Positions 38,621 through 52,311 of a DNA stretch of 64,000 nucleotides are shown here, piece by piece. How positions within the stretch are numbered: the first letter of the stretch is position 1; every line of letters begins with the position of its first letter. Position numbers and translations under genes: made by a program. Source of the stretch: Macropodus opercularis (Eukaryota; Chordata; Actinopteri; Anabantiformes; Osphronemidae); contig CM061091.1 in assembly GCA_030770545.1 (NCBI GenBank), positions 8,860,501 to 8,924,500 of the forward strand, in the 5' to 3' direction. The notes under the pieces were generated by a model. It ran no database searches. It worked only from the letters and a program-made list of their open reading frames with translations, and had not been told where the DNA came from.

Positions 38621-41188
38621 CTCCGGGTCTTACTGTGCACCCAGCGGGGGGCTCTTTTTATCGAAGCTGCTGCTCACATTTTCCTTTCACTGTGGTGGTT
38701 TCTAATATTTCACAATACAGAGATGTTCAGCTTGACGGACTTCAGCCTTACAAAAGAAAATGTGTGTATGTTTGCAAAGAGCAAACTTGATGCTGCTTGT
38801 GCGATCACACAATTAAGAGTGCGAACAGTGAGTGATGCTTCCCTCAGCTTTTGTTGATTTTCTCTGGAGGCTCTTGTGTTTGGACTACTTTCTCCTAGGT
38901 GTTGATAAATAATAAGTTAATAAATTGACGTTGACATCATAAACTGATGTAGTGCAACTCTGAAAATAGAAAGAACTGTTCACTGTGTACTGTGTTCTGT
39001 AGGTTACCATGGCCAGACCCATGTTTCAGCAGTAATCACTGTACCATTATGGATGAACGTACTCAACAGGACTCAAGTTAAACCTAAAGTATACTGTGGA
39101 CACAATACTAACCAATGCAATGTACATTTAAAGTCTTTTCGGCATTGTAGAGGAAGGGAGTGGGATCTAAGATTTCAATTATTAAGAAACAAGTTGTTCT
39201 CACATATTCTGCACATACTCAGCCAAAACATCCTTTATTGGTGAGAATAATCACACATTTTATTAAATTGGATAACTGACAAAAAACATTAGAAGTATGC
39301 AGATAATTTCTGAATGTTTTGAAACGTTATCAGAGCTTCACCCTAAATCCTTAGACTGTACAGGTGTACTATAGTGTGGCCAGTGAGCATATAGTATATA
39401 TGAAGGTTCTGTTGCGAATGTTCCATCTTAAATCAATAAGCTGCCTGTACTCTTTACCAATAACGAGAACAAATTGAAGTTAAAGTCTTTTTAACAAAAT
39501 CATTCCCTCTGTTATTCTCCAAGTTTTAATGATACAGGAATTATGTACTAAAATGTCAGGTTTAGAAGTTACAGTGTAGCTATTACTTTGCCACACAAAA
39601 AGAATTTACCTGCAACCCTGACATGTCGGCCTCTGTTCTTTGACTCAAACACCGACTTGGATGTCATTCGTTACATTCTAATTGGAATTCATTATTATTC
39701 TCCCTGTGACACTTCAGAACGATGTCTGGACAAACAACCTTCTCCTCATTATCTCCATCTTGTCTAGGGAGTCTTTTATTCAGCCACCCACTCTACTCCC
39801 ACTACCAACCTTTAATTGACATTACATTTCAGATTGAAAAAACATTGCATTTTATGTTTGATTAGTACAAGTACACATGGAGAGTCAGCCTCATGTAAAG
39901 TATGAGCAGCAAAGGTCCTGGTTTGGTCCAAAACACCTCTCATGCTGATCCCTGTCAACATCACTAAACCCACCAGGTGGTGGTAATGCGGCAGCAGATC
40001 TGTATAAATGTGTACGGTCTGTGAAAATTAATCACAGTTTAAAATTTCAAAGTTCTTTCCACCAACGTTCTAAAGCATAGAAAATGAGAAGGTGAAGTGT
40101 ATAGTAGTTACCTGATACAAACCTCCAGGAGGAGGGTCGCATTTAGGCCAAAGAAGAAACAAGTGAGCACAACACCTTAATCAATCAATTACTCTGACCT
40201 TTTATTGTAGAATAACTTTAATTCTACTCCGGTCAGCAGAACAGACAAATACTGTACAGTTTGGACTTGTTCATCGTTTATTCAGCATCATATCCTGCTT
40301 CAGTCTCACTGTGTGCAACCACGATTTAAACTTTCACAACACACTTGAAAGAGTCTACACAAGTTCTCACACCTTTGGTTCTGATTTCAGTACTTTCCAC
40401 GTGCACAGTGACTGACACAGAGCCTGTATGTGTACCTTTGTGTCCTTAGTTATAGATCAGAGAAAATCAATAAGCACTTCACTAGTAGATTGTCATAACC
40501 TTCAACAAAGTTTAAAAGTTCCGACTGTCAACTAAAACCGAAATTTTTATTGATCCCCACAGAACACACCTGAAGGAGTGTGGTTGAAGAAAAGCCATTG
40601 TTTTTTCTTATAATATTTAGCAGGATGCAACTTTAAATTAGATAAAGTTCAATAGAAACACAGTAGCTCTAGATGGTTTAATTATTTAGTGATAAATGTA
40701 GAGAATGACATTTAATAGAACAGGTAGAGCAGACTACCACCATTGATCGACTTTGTAAAGCTGTGAAACTGAGTGAATGACACCACAAAGAACTAAATGT
40801 TTCCACATGTATGGTGAGCCATGACATTATGAACCAAAGACAAATGATAATTTTATAATTAATATGAATGGTCTGGATGTAAAGCTAGACCATTGGACTA
40901 TTATCATAGACATTGCATTTCATATGGGTACTTCCACTCAGTAGCATTGCCCAGGAGACGGAGCATGAACCATGGTCCTTACTGGCGAAAAGGCTACTGA
41001 GGCCCAAAGAGTTGTGCCTGTGCTGGTCATAATATTGTGGCTAACTGAACACACTTGATTTACTGCAGTAGGCAGAAACAACGAAACTGCAAGATCATAC
41101 CTGCACACTTTTCTTTATCATACAGACTGGCTGAGTTGCTGACAGAGTAAGCTGTTGTACAATATGAGGTCAGTCTAATGAGTGGTAT

Positions 41189-43409
41189 CTATCCCACGAC
41201 CACCGTCTCATCATCTGGAAACTCATAGTACGGAACCTCCAGGTTGAGGGGAGCAGGGCCTTTCCTGATACGACCAGAGGCGTCATAATGAGAACCATGG
41301 CAGGGGCAGTAGTAACCACCGAAGTCACCAGCATTGGCGATGGGCACGCAGCCCAGGTGTGTGCACACCCCAAGCACGATGACCCACTTGGGGTTAATGA
41401 CCCGGTCCTTGTCGTGTTGGGGGTCTCGCAGCTCACCGATATTTACAGATGTTTCGGTGGCAATCTCTTTCTCGGTGCGGTGGCGGACAAACAGGGGCTT
41501 TCCTCTCCATTTGAAGGTCATATTCTTGCCTTCAGGGATGTCAGTCAGCTTAATTTCAATTTTGGAGAGGGCCAGGACATCAGCAGAGGCGCTCATGGAA
41601 GAAACAAACTGAGTGACTACCGTCTTGGCTGCGTAGACACCAACCACAGCCGTGGCTCCAGTGACCACGTAGGAGAAAGCTTTTCTAGATTCACTGCTAT
41701 CCTGGGAAGATTTGGTGGGATTGACCACCTCTGGGCGCCTGTAGTCAGAGAAGTCTGGTATTCTGATGTCCGTGTGAGCAAATCTGACCCCAGCACAGCC
41801 TGCAGACAAAAACATGGGTCATGACTCGGGCTGCCAAAAGTAACAGTCATGAATATTTATGTAATGAATTTAGTATTAATAATTACAATCATGTCTTTAC
41901 ATCCTAGACAAGGGAAAAGTAGCTCTTCACATTTTCTGGTAGTAAACATGTGGAGTATTTAGACTCAAGATTAACTCAAACAAAGCTCATAAATACAATG
42001 TTAACTGATAGCCAATTCTGACCTTTAGGACTACAGAGAAAACAATTATTCTGTGTTGAGACAAAATAAATAAAAGCACAAGTAATTCAGTTCTGACATT
42101 TATGAGGAAAATGCAATATTAAAATGTGATATCTCTCCTCCGGGTGAAGTTATTTCAGTGCACAGCTGAGACTGAGTGGCAGTCAGAATGTCAGCATTAC
42201 CACAGGAGAAGCCTATGTAGACTATGTAAGCAATGTAAAGTAAGAGGGCTTTAAACTATGATTACCCTGTACGTTATGCAAAGTAAATTTGAAAGTTTTT
42301 ACAGCTCAGTTAAGGTAAACATATCAAATATGCACTTTAACCACATTGGCCGCTGGATGCAGTGCATGAGAATGATACTGCATTACAGCCTCGGCTCTTT
42401 ATATGAAACCATTTCTTAAATCTGCATCGTGCCTGAAGAAAGATTTGGTCAGAAAGTAATCAATTTGGAGAAGGCAGTTCAGTTAAGTCACTTGCATCAA
42501 AGTCTTCACACCTAACCATTCTTGGTACTGTTCATTTATTTTCTTCTTAGCTTGTTGTGTTCTTAATATTTAAGGAAGATGTGTATGTGCATGCAAGTCA
42601 CATGATATGTCAAACAAATGCATGAAGCACTTCTTAAACCATTAATTATGTGTGGAATTATAATACCAACTACAGCCATAAGATATTACAGAGTAATTAA
42701 ATTGGTTGATATTCAGTGGCTTTTATTTCCCTCGTCTACATTTTACTTTTTAGTTAGCGGTTCTGGCGTTTGTTTGGATTCTGAACCCATAAAAAAAACT
42801 TCTGATGTACACTTTGCATTGAATGGTGTAATGCTATAGCCACAGCGTGACGGGGAGAATAAAGATGACTTAAAAGAATACCCATTTTCAGATGCAATCT
42901 GAGGCTGTGTTATCAAATCGCACGCACACCGCCAATGCTCTCTCCTAAGTAAAACTGTTCTACTTAAAACTGCTCAGACGTAGGCCGCTCTTTAGCAAAT
43001 TAAGCTAACCACAGGCTAGCTACGGGTGCTACAAAGCCGGCTGCTAAGTCAACTTCCTTAGGTTTCAGTAAAAGGTTGGGCTTAATCAGATGGACGTAGC
43101 AAGCATCACCCGTCTTTATATGATTTGGCTGCACAAGTTAAAACACACAAACAACAAAGAAACATTAGCTAAGCTAACGTACCGGGTGACTGACTTACCA
43201 TTGATGCTAACTGTGACAGCAGGGCCCGTCTTTGGGCTTTGACCGTTTAGCGACTCGCGGCACAAGAACTTTTTCTTCGGGTCCAACAATATCTTCTCTC
43301 CCTTCATAACAACCCCAGGCACCAGCGCTTTAAGAGGAGTAGCAACTGCAAAGGCCGTAGCCTGCATATAAGGGGAAAAAGCCCCTGACCGGGCAGTAAG
43401 GGACATCAT
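41189..43409 (-). CDS. uqcrfs1: Cytochrome b-c1 complex Rieske iron-sulfur subunit (UQCRFS1), two exons
   Basis: Exons 43199-43409 and 41189-41799 join in phase 1 (AAT G, then GC TGT) across a 1.4-kb GT-AG intron, giving 273 residues (human 274). It carries the [2Fe-2S] cluster of mitochondrial complex III and passes electrons from ubiquinol to cytochrome c1. Residues 1 to about 77 are the mitochondrial targeting and subunit-9 part (MMSLTARSG start, FLCRESL). The mature protein begins near [12 protein letters not shown] membrane helix follows ([18 protein letters not shown]), then the hinge ([11 protein letters not shown]). Cluster ligands are Cys216 and His218 in CTHLGC, and Cys235 and His238 in CPCHGSHY; Cys221 and Cys237 form the stabilising disulfide. 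All residues expected for function are present, with no sign of decay. The first of two adjacent ATGs aligns with the human start. Confidence 0.97.
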
Positions 43410-43540
43410 ATCTGCTGCTAACCGCTGCTGCTAGTGACGACCTTGTGTGCCTTGACAGAGTTGAACGAGATTACGTCACACGTATGTACGTAAGTGTCAT
43501 AACGTTACGTACGGTAAGACCCAACTAATAACATAAATAA
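43410..43540 (-). promoter_or_regulatory. Probable uqcrfs1 promoter with a CRE/ATF-like site
   Basis: Immediately upstream of the uqcrfs1 ATG the minus strand reads TGACGTAA (plus 43471-43478, within TTACGTCACACG), a close CREB/ATF-type match. A housekeeping mitochondrial gene would be expected to have a short TATA-less promoter. The transcription start is not known from sequence. Confidence 0.4.
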
Positions 43541-46500
43541 TTATAACACTAGCTACAAACATTTAATGAATCAATTTAGAATTTCATCTTAATATTAATT
43601 TTTGAATGTTACATTTTTTCTGAAGAGTCTTGTTTGATCAAGTTATCAACATCATTAATCATCAAAAAAAATTTCAGACAGCATAAGAGCAGGTAAAATT
43701 TACAAAGGGAATTGTGATGATGTTGAAAAGCTTTATTGATGATATATAATTTAAATGTTTAGTTTAACTGGAGAATATTAATGTAAATAGTCTGAAAATT
43801 GAGTCATGGCAACTGGACTATTTTGCAGAAATCTTATGAATTTCTATGAAATAGAAACTTCACCTAGATGACAGGGAAATCTCCACAGACATTCATGCAA
43901 ATAGTATTTTGCAAACAAAAAAAACTTCAAAGGCAATATTGCTACAGTGGAAAGTAACAAATACATTTTAATTAATAATTTCAGTTAAGTATTTCAGGTA
44001 TTTCATGCTTATTTTTATGAATAGCAAGATCAGTTCAGGAGTACACATGGAAGAGGTACATTCATTTACACAGGTAGACAGGACAAGTACAGACCACTGT
44101 AATTTGTAAAAGTGTGTAACATCTTGTGTTCCAGACTGAATTAACTACTTAACATGTTCTTCAGTAATGTAGGTATTGGACATTATGTGTGTTTTACAAG
44201 TTGGATTGTGCTGTTTGATCACAATTTTCCAGCTTGGTGAGTGCTACCTGATTAATGAACAATATTGATATAATTAAATAGCATACATCAGTTGGTAGAT
44301 CCATGGAAAACCTTCCAATTCTGCAACAGCCACCAATGCTATGGTATTCTCTTGTAGTTATGTTTTCTTTGTGTATGTTACTGTATGCTTCATCTGGATT
44401 GGTATGTGGTGTGTGACGTGACAGGGGCACTGACACATCTAAAATGCGTTACATATAAACTGTCCCTGGAGCTCTCTGCAGGGAGCTGCTGTGAACTTCT
44501 GGCCCCCCTCTGGCTGCAGTAGCTAGTGAAATCTAATCCTATAAAAAGGTAATCCTGCAGGGCTTTTAAAAGATGTGCTAAGTCCATGTAGCCCCACTAA
44601 CTGCTCCCACACTATTCACAACACATAAAAACGCTGACACCTTAACCTCTGACCCTGTGACTGTATTGTCCAACTGCCTGCTCAAGTATTATTGAGGCAC
44701 AGCTGGACTTCACTGAGAGCACAGGGATTACACATTGCCACCGCTTTTTCACAACTGTCATCTGTTCAAATCTCCAGAGGCCCTGACATCACATGTAAAT
44801 TCACATGCATTCTCTCCTGAGCATACACATATGCAGTATATGCACCCTGAAGACCTCCATTCATGTACAAATAACACGAATTACATTCAGAATGTAATCA
44901 TGGCTTCATCCTCAAGCTTTTATGACTGGTCAGAACAAACAGAAGATATTTGTTGTGATTTCATTTTATAATTTCAAATCAGCACAGCAACAGGAAAACA
45001 GTACAGCTGCACCATCACCTGCAAATGTTCTGAGATTATTTCTCTTTCATGTACTGTATTTGTGACAGAACATATACGTTTCTGGACGCTCATTTTGGCT
45101 GTAATTTGGGAACATTGCAAACAAATTGTACTTGTACTTGCAAACGTGGTAAAGGGATAAAATATACTCCAGCTTTAACAGCTTCTGTTTTTGAACCACA
45201 ACTAGTTGCTATAGTAACACTGTTCTCAAACCTATTTTCAAACAGGTAACTACAGAACTATATTTATGCTTTTAAGCAATCAACGCCAGATTTTTTTGGT
45301 CCATTCATTCATCAATTGCACAGAACTGAACTTAACCAAAAACTACAGGTGCAGTTTAAGAGAAACAATCTGCAGTCAGTTGTTTTGGCTGCACCAGAGT
45401 ATGAGACAGAGCTTTCACACTAGGACGGCACAATCCAGCTCCTGTTTGTTTACTGCCATTCTCTGCAGTTATTTTTCTTCAGACATTATCAAATCTTTTA
45501 TTTAAATTCTACAATCTTTATGCATTACTGTAATGAATATTTACAATATGTGACCCTTCCGCACTTTACCTTTTGATGAACTGAGAGCATCAGCTCTATA
45601 ATGTCAGTCATGTGGATATCATTACAGATTTGGGTGATTGTTCAGCATAAATAAAAAAAATCCCCTCCCACTAACAGCCTCCTGCTGATGTGAAACACAG
45701 TCAGACTTTCCTTATTCCATAAGCTTGAAAACACTTTTATCCCTAGAGAGCTAAGGGCACCTTCAAAGCCACTCCCTGTCTTCCTGTGGATGTTGAATTG
45801 AGTTAGTCAGAGGGGGAACCACAGCAGGGAATGGAACTATGTGCAGAGTGCCCAAGGGAAGTAAGTAGAGTGATCAGGGAAATGGCTGCAAAGGGGGTAG
45901 GAAACTTTTATTGCTGCTGTGATTTATGGATTATGGGTTTTTAATGGTTTGTCGTATAAGCCTGCAGATTTTTCTGGGGGAAAGGAATTTGTATCTTACT
46001 GCATGGCTACAGGCTCACTAAGAAAAATAACATGTCTACTTTCCTTCCTGTAACAAACCTCACTGTCCCCTAGGTTGTCTTCACTTCTCAAGGGAAAGCT
46101 CTGCAAATTAATTCAGGCCTTATGCATTTTAAAACAACACATACATGTACTATGGATCAAATCTGGCTTGGCTTAATATGATGGCTTTGTTGCAGCAGGG
46201 GTCAGCAATTATGTTCTACCATCGGCCATGGTAGAACTGGGGGTCAAGTAATTTGGGTTAAGGGTTAATTTTAGTTGCTTTAGGCAGTAATGTTGGTAAT
46301 GTAATGGTTTTAATGGTTCTATGTGATTGACCCGTTCTTCTCCTCTCAACTGTCTCTGTATGTGTCTATTTTAATTCATTTTCGAAGTAAAAATGCCATT
46401 TAGGAAACAATTCTTCACGATCTCATCTGGTAATCTGGACCTTGAGTCAGGGCAACTAAACTTCGTACTTGTTAGGTTTAATTTGACCCTTAATTTAAGA

Positions 46501-47930
46501 GGTTCTGGTTTTCTAAAAACTTTTAATACCAGCATCAAACCTTAATGTTCAGCTTGGACACCACCCTCACTATGAATTTAAATTTGGGGTCCTTAACCAA
46601 ATTTTCTCAGACTCAAGGTGCTGCGTGAAAATAGTACTGTTACCTCCCAATATGATTTGTGTTGTGTTGTTGTAGTCTAATTATTGATAATCAGTAGTTA
46701 CAGTAGTTCAGTTAAAACAAAGCTTGTTCATTCAAATGAAGCAGATAATTATTTATCTAGTAAATTTATCACGCAACATTAATCACTGTTAGAAGTTACA
46801 GGGTCTAAATCCTTTTCACATGAATGTTTTTCATGTAAACTATACAGGGGAATACTTTTCTTATCTATTAATGCAATGAAGCCCCTACAAAACCTAAAAG
46901 CTCCATATGACACGTAGATCTGAAAATGGGGCAGTGAAGACCGACCCACCATTAAAGCACAGCAGAGATAATACAGCTCTCCCACAAGTGCAGCTACAGC
47001 ACTCATTGACCCAGCTCGAAGATGCTGTCTATTTCCAGTCCTACAGACACATGGTGAAATCTGCCAGTAATTCAACCCAGTGTCTAATTCAGTTTTTAGG
47101 TACAGTGTGCCAGCTGCAGAAATGGTTTAATAACTTTGCCCTGATCCATACTTTGCCACAATTTCATTGTGCAGGTCTAAGTGGAGTTCCTTGGACAAAG
47201 GCAAGGTTTTTGTCTTGACTGAATTGTAGAAGCTTCTCTATACAGTGCATGTGTTTCCAAACTATGCTGAATTTATTAAATTTGTGACATGTGGTGGTGG
47301 CTACCACAACAATCAAAGTAAATATTGTTATTTACTTTTAAAGAAGAATCAATTTTGACACATATTGATAGAACATCCTTAGATTTAGACCTCTGAGTAC
47401 TGTACAGTGACCATGACTAGGGCCCTATGCTGGGCATAGACAGAACCAGTTTCAGCATCATGAACAGTGATGTTTAAATATAAGAATTTCTTTTCATTGT
47501 ACAGAGAGGTATTTGATTACCACATTACATAAAAAAGCCTATAAACAATCCATTGAAAGAATTCCAAATAAAGTCTCCAAATATATCTCCTGCCATTTAT
47601 TACTACATCTCTCATAGCTAACACGTGGAGTCGCAGTCGAGTAATGCAGGCTCTGATGTTGTAAATTTCTATTTATTATTTCTATTTGTTACTTTTTTCA
47701 ATTGAAAAGCTATGTGTGACTTTCATGTCATTCAATACATTTTAATTTAGTGTTACCTTTGACAGTTTCAAGTGTCGATGTGTTTTTCTTTCTTTATCGA
47801 CGTACCAGCAGTTGTGTCCATGTGTGTATTCAATCCTGATGGCATCTGCATGCTCCTGATAATTTGAATACTTTTTTGGACGTTCTCCCTGCAGACCTGC
47901 ATTAGAGCATCAATTAACTGCTGGACAGTC
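43541..47930. other. Non-coding region upstream of uqcrfs1
   Basis: AT-rich with short frames only and no recognised exon. A more complex patch at about 45660-45980 (CCCTCCCACTAACAGCC onward) may be regulatory. Nothing else could be supported. Confidence 0.5.
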
Positions 47931-48030
47931 TGTTATGGCTTAAAAACGTGGAAGTAATGTCCCATAGGTGCTCAATTAGATTTAGGTCAGGGGAATGTAA
48001 AGCCAATCAATAGACCACCATCGTCTCTGC
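47930..48030 (-). mobile_element. Short relic of a Tc1/mariner transposase
   Basis: The minus strand contains CCTGACCTAAATCTAATTGA, reading PDLNLIEHLWDI. This is the near-universal catalytic-Glu motif of Tc1 transposases ([11 protein letters not shown]), preceded by a DWLY match to the expected D-W-P. Neighbouring sequence is too decayed to define element ends. Confidence 0.6.
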
Positions 48031-50980
48031 GAGTGCCTTCATGCCTGTGAAATGTGTTGAGCACAAACCTGCTCGACCATGTGGCAGACCTCTCAGTTCT
48101 AATGTTCTCTTGCTAGTCATGTTGCTTGACAGTGAGCAGTAGTGGACTTTAGACGTTCTCAACCATTATGGAGTGTGTTTCTGACACATTTGGAAAAAAT
48201 GCACACCCTGGTACTGTACGTTCATCATAGTGGACTTCCTGTTCCTCCTTGCAGAAACAAATACCAAATAGCTGGTTTGCAGCTTTCTTACAATTGTGGC
48301 TGAATATTTGATCCTTTAATTCACTTTCATTTGTATCGAAGCAGGTGAAGCTAATTTAACATCACATATGACTCCTAAGAGAATAAATAATATCCCCAAA
48401 GTATAATGGCCATAGCATCAGTAACCCCTTTGTACATGTACCTGTACCTGTCAGTCAAACATTGGATTCTTAAACTTCTCAGTCCCTCAGTGTCCTGCAT
48501 ACAGTATCCCTATAAAAACTAACATCTGCACACCAGGTGATTCCGATTCACTTGTATTAGAACAGGCTGCACTAACTTACTGTGGTGGAGTGAAATATTA
48601 ATTGATAAGAAGACAGATCTTTTCCCATTAAAGATGGAAATACATAACCATCATAAAGTATGAGATTTATGAAAAATAATTATGATTCAATTATGTTTTT
48701 GATGATCAACACAGGTTCCACACTGGTAGAGCGTCAGGCATAGCTGTTCCCATTAATCCCTTCTTTACCAAGTGTGTGTCTACACCCGATACTAATCCAG
48801 CTGCCTCTTGCTTTTTTCTGCCATCACTTCCTCTCTCTATCCCAATCCATCATGAGCTCTGCTCTGCCTCAACACTCTCAGCCTGTTATTGGTCATGGCT
48901 GACGTGAGCTGAATGTGCACAGAGGAGAGTAAACAGTCCAGAGACTGTTCTCTTCCCTGATAGGTCAAAGGTACATGTGGGCCCACCCTGTGCTCTGCAG
49001 TCTTCCCTCGGCCAGCTAACAGCTTATGGGATCAGAAACTCCCAAATGTACACATGGCAAATAGGGTTAGAGAGATCGCTCAGTTTGTTAGTGTGCAGTT
49101 TCAATAGTAGTTTTCATAAGTCCCTCTTGAATCAGGGCTAATCACATACTGTGCCACACACATGTATGATAGATATTAAAATTGTAATAAAGATGAAACA
49201 TGTTCATATTCATTAATGGTGTCTGTCAGGTTGTATTTATTGTAATAATTGATCTTATTAGTCTGAGTGAATTAGAGTGTGTGGTGTGGGGGCATGAGGC
49301 TGAAATTAATGACAAATGAAATATATCAAATCAAATTGAATGTGCATGTGTTTGTATGTATGTATGTGTGTCTGCTCTGATAGCTGGGTCAGACTCCATC
49401 TTCGGCCATTAATGTGTGTAGCGTGGGGGTTGTTGTGAACATACTGTACGGAGGGTCTTAATTGTACATCAGGGCTCATGTGTTGTTTTAATTTGTGAAT
49501 ATGTACATCACGGTAAATCGCTGCACGTGGATCTAATTTTGATGCTGTGATTTAAATAAAAAAGACTGAACAGTGTAGTATTGCCAGTTCATCTTCTTCA
49601 GTGCATTACGCTGGGCGTCTGAGAAGTCCCTCTGTCTAGCAACATGCAGGTAACACTTATGTGCTCTTTTTTATATACACACACAGACACACAAGCGAAT
49701 TTCACCTTTATGTCAGGAACAAAAGCAAGATGATACATAAGAAAGGATTTTCCAGGCATTGACATAATGTGATAGCCACGAACAATCCAGGAAACTAAAG
49801 CATGAGCTTTAGTTTCATGTCTCTTGAAGCAGCTATCAGTTGTAAGAGGCAGTAGATGGGAGTGTAGACACTTATGAGGTGTTCTATCAAGGAATGAGAA
49901 GGTTGTCTTCATGCAACTGGCTGTGAGTTGCTTTTTATGTTTAGAATCTAGACTGTATGTTACACTAGTGTGATAATTACAAATAATCTTAATCTAACTT
50001 TAACACAAACAAGTTCCACATCCATTCAGGTTACATGTACAAAACATACATTTATTCAGTTCACTTAAAAAATAGACCTGAACCATCAATGTCATTGTAA
50101 TAGGCTGACCTTTATTTTGTCCACTAGATGACCCAGTAGAGCAAATTATGCCTCAAGAGGTTTTGCTCTTGAGTAAACCAATTTGATGAAAAGCCTCAAT
50201 GCTTCACAGGGCTTCAAATGGCCATCATTAACAAAAGGCGGAGTGTAAGACAGTGCTATAAGGACAAACCGACCATGGTGAAGACATCCTTTTACTGTAT
50301 ATACAGTTATACAGTCCAGGCGTATACAGAGTCCAGGTGTACATAATTGACTTGATGATTAAGGGAGCAGTAGAGGGAAACCAGGAAGTGATATAATGAT
50401 TGGTGTGGCCGAGGTGAGTGACAGAAATGTAAGCAATTAACAAAAAAACCTGGAGGGGTTTTATCATGTAATATGTTCATATTATGTTCTGTGGATTGTG
50501 ACAAATGTCTCTTTCCAGGGGAAAAGTGTATGTAATTTCTTCATATGGGAAATGTGGTAAACATAATGTTACTAAAATGGTAAAATCTTCAAAATTTAAA
50601 ACAAAAACCCAGAATGGCACCCAGAAATAATACCATGCATGCTATTCAGTTTAAATGGATGTACTAGTGCATTTTTTTAGTTAATGCAGGACCTGAAGTG
50701 AAAATTCAGCGATCAAACAAACACACACTATTTTGCCAAAATTGATGCCTTGTGTATAAACACAGCCAAAATTATAAAAAAGAAATTGGAATGCAAAGCA
50801 TGAAAAATGTGCCTTAGGTCCCTAGGACTGTGCTGGTGGATGTTGGACTGGGACACAGCTCTCTGAGACAGCAAGCCACTAGTCAGTGCCAGATATCAGA
50901 TAGAAAGAGAAAGGAGAAGGGAATGTGAAGATGACAGTACAGTAAGCCTGAATGCTGGCACCGACAGGTATAGGCAGAGA
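48031..50980. other. Non-coding region, nothing firmly recognised
   Basis: Short frames only. The 48770-49100 patch is more complex than its surroundings and free of simple repeats, so it may be regulatory. No transposon was identified. Confidence 0.45.
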
Positions 50981-50989
50981 GTTGGCTGA

Positions 50990-51860
50990 TATGTGGAATT
51001 GAGAAATTGGATAAATGGAAGGGTTAATGATAAATGCTATGAGTCCATGTGCCCCACAAGTGAGACAGAAGATGGAAGAGAACGATTTCTGGAGGGAGGT
51101 ACAGTAGATGAAATAGTGGAGGGTGTATCAAACAAAGAAAAAGTAGTAATTGGAAAGAACATCAAAGGACGTGTTAGTGAAGGGTACAAAGCTGATGAGA
51201 CAGTGATGGGTAGATGCAATGCCGAGGCGAGGTCGTACGTTTGTTAAAAAAAAACAAGAAACTGAAACACTGGTTGTTGAACACAAGCTTAAGAAACAGC
51301 ACAGGGTATGTACTATAGTACACAGGAAAGTATTAGACCAGACATCCAGACAGAGAAGAAATATAAAGACATGTGAAGTAATGTGGAATAGATAACCACA
51401 CTGTTCAACACAATATTTAAAATTGAGACCCGTTTAATGGTTCAGATTTTTAAGAACAATGGTTGCTCTGCTACAAGATGAATATAAGGGACGATGGACT
51501 GAGATGAGAGGTGGTGATCAGTAAGCAGTGATATGAGTTAAGGTTCAAGGTGGAGGTGGGTTTGCTTTAAGGATCAGTTCTCTGCCTCCTCTCATTTGCA
51601 AATGTGATGGACAGATTGCTGGATGAGATCAGACAGGAGTCTCTGTGGACTATGATGTTTGCAGATGACATTGGAATCTGTAGGGAACAGGCTGAATTGA
51701 GCCTGGAGAGATGGAGAAAATATGAAAGAAAGTCAGCAGGAGAAAGATGTGTGAATGAGAGAGAAAATGGTTGAATGGTGCAGTTAAAGAGGTGAACATA
51801 TGAAGGTGGATGACTTTAAATGCTTACGGTCAACTGTTCAAGGTGCAGTAATAACACTTT
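50990..51860 (+). mobile_element. Decayed RTE-type LINE: endonuclease and reverse transcriptase fragments
   Basis: Two blocks in the same orientation match RTE-clade elements. At 50993-51244 an open frame reads EGVSNKEKVVIGKNIKGRVSEGYKADETVMGRCNAEAR in two overlapping stretches; this corresponds to the late apurinic endonuclease domain (consensus 'VVIGGDFNGHVGEG..DE.VMGR'). The catalytic GDxNGH is changed to GKNIKGR. At about 51575-51830 pieces of the polymerase remain: LPPLICKCDGQIAG-type decay around MDRLLDEIRQESLWTMMFAD, then VDDFKC in place of VDDFKYLG. About 300 bases between them are lost or unrecognisable. Confidence 0.75.
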
Positions 51861-52248
51861 GGAAGGAGTCAATCTGCCTGCAAATTTTTATTAATATTGG
51901 AGTTCGAACCAGGCTATTAATCATGTTTTTACCACTGGCCACAATGTGGCCTTAGCTTCTATGCTGCATTAAGTCATTCCACCGGCCTCCAAAACACACA
52001 ACTACCAACCTTCAAGCAAAGATGAGTGAAAGTGGAGCTAACCAAGAATGGATGTGAGTGTGCAGTTTATTTAGCTTAAGCTAACTCCACCCCCAGAGTG
52101 CTTCCTTTTAATGGAAGGCAATTCAGCATCACATTCACCATCTAAGAGCTATGTTTTTAAAGTGCATATTTTTTCTTTACCGGATCGAAACAGGACCACA
52201 CAACCCCAGATGCCCTCCACTGCACCCTGTTATCATGGGTTTTCTGAG

Positions 52249-52253
<5 letters not shown>

Positions 52254-52288
<35 letters not shown>

Positions 52289-52311
52289 CCTCCCCCCCCC
52301 CACACACACAC
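52254..52311. repeat. (CA)n - poly(C) - (CA)n compound microsatellite
   Basis: About seventeen CA units (to 52287) are followed by a ten-base C run at 52292-52301 and five further CA units. Simple repeat, prone to slippage and sequencing error. Confidence 0.95.

Larger units (their letters stand above)
34180..41188. other. Seven-kilobase non-coding region downstream of uqcrfs1
   Basis: No exon was recognised. It holds a TG microsatellite at 37081-37106 and two more complex patches, about 36340-36640 and 38370-38620, that could be regulatory. A minus-strand 88-codon frame at 35321-35587 has no family signature. Confidence 0.5.

Noticed and set aside
51895..51920. GGAGTTCGAACCAGG, resembling a tRNA B box
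   Set aside because: No matching A box, acceptor stem or cloverleaf could be drawn around it.
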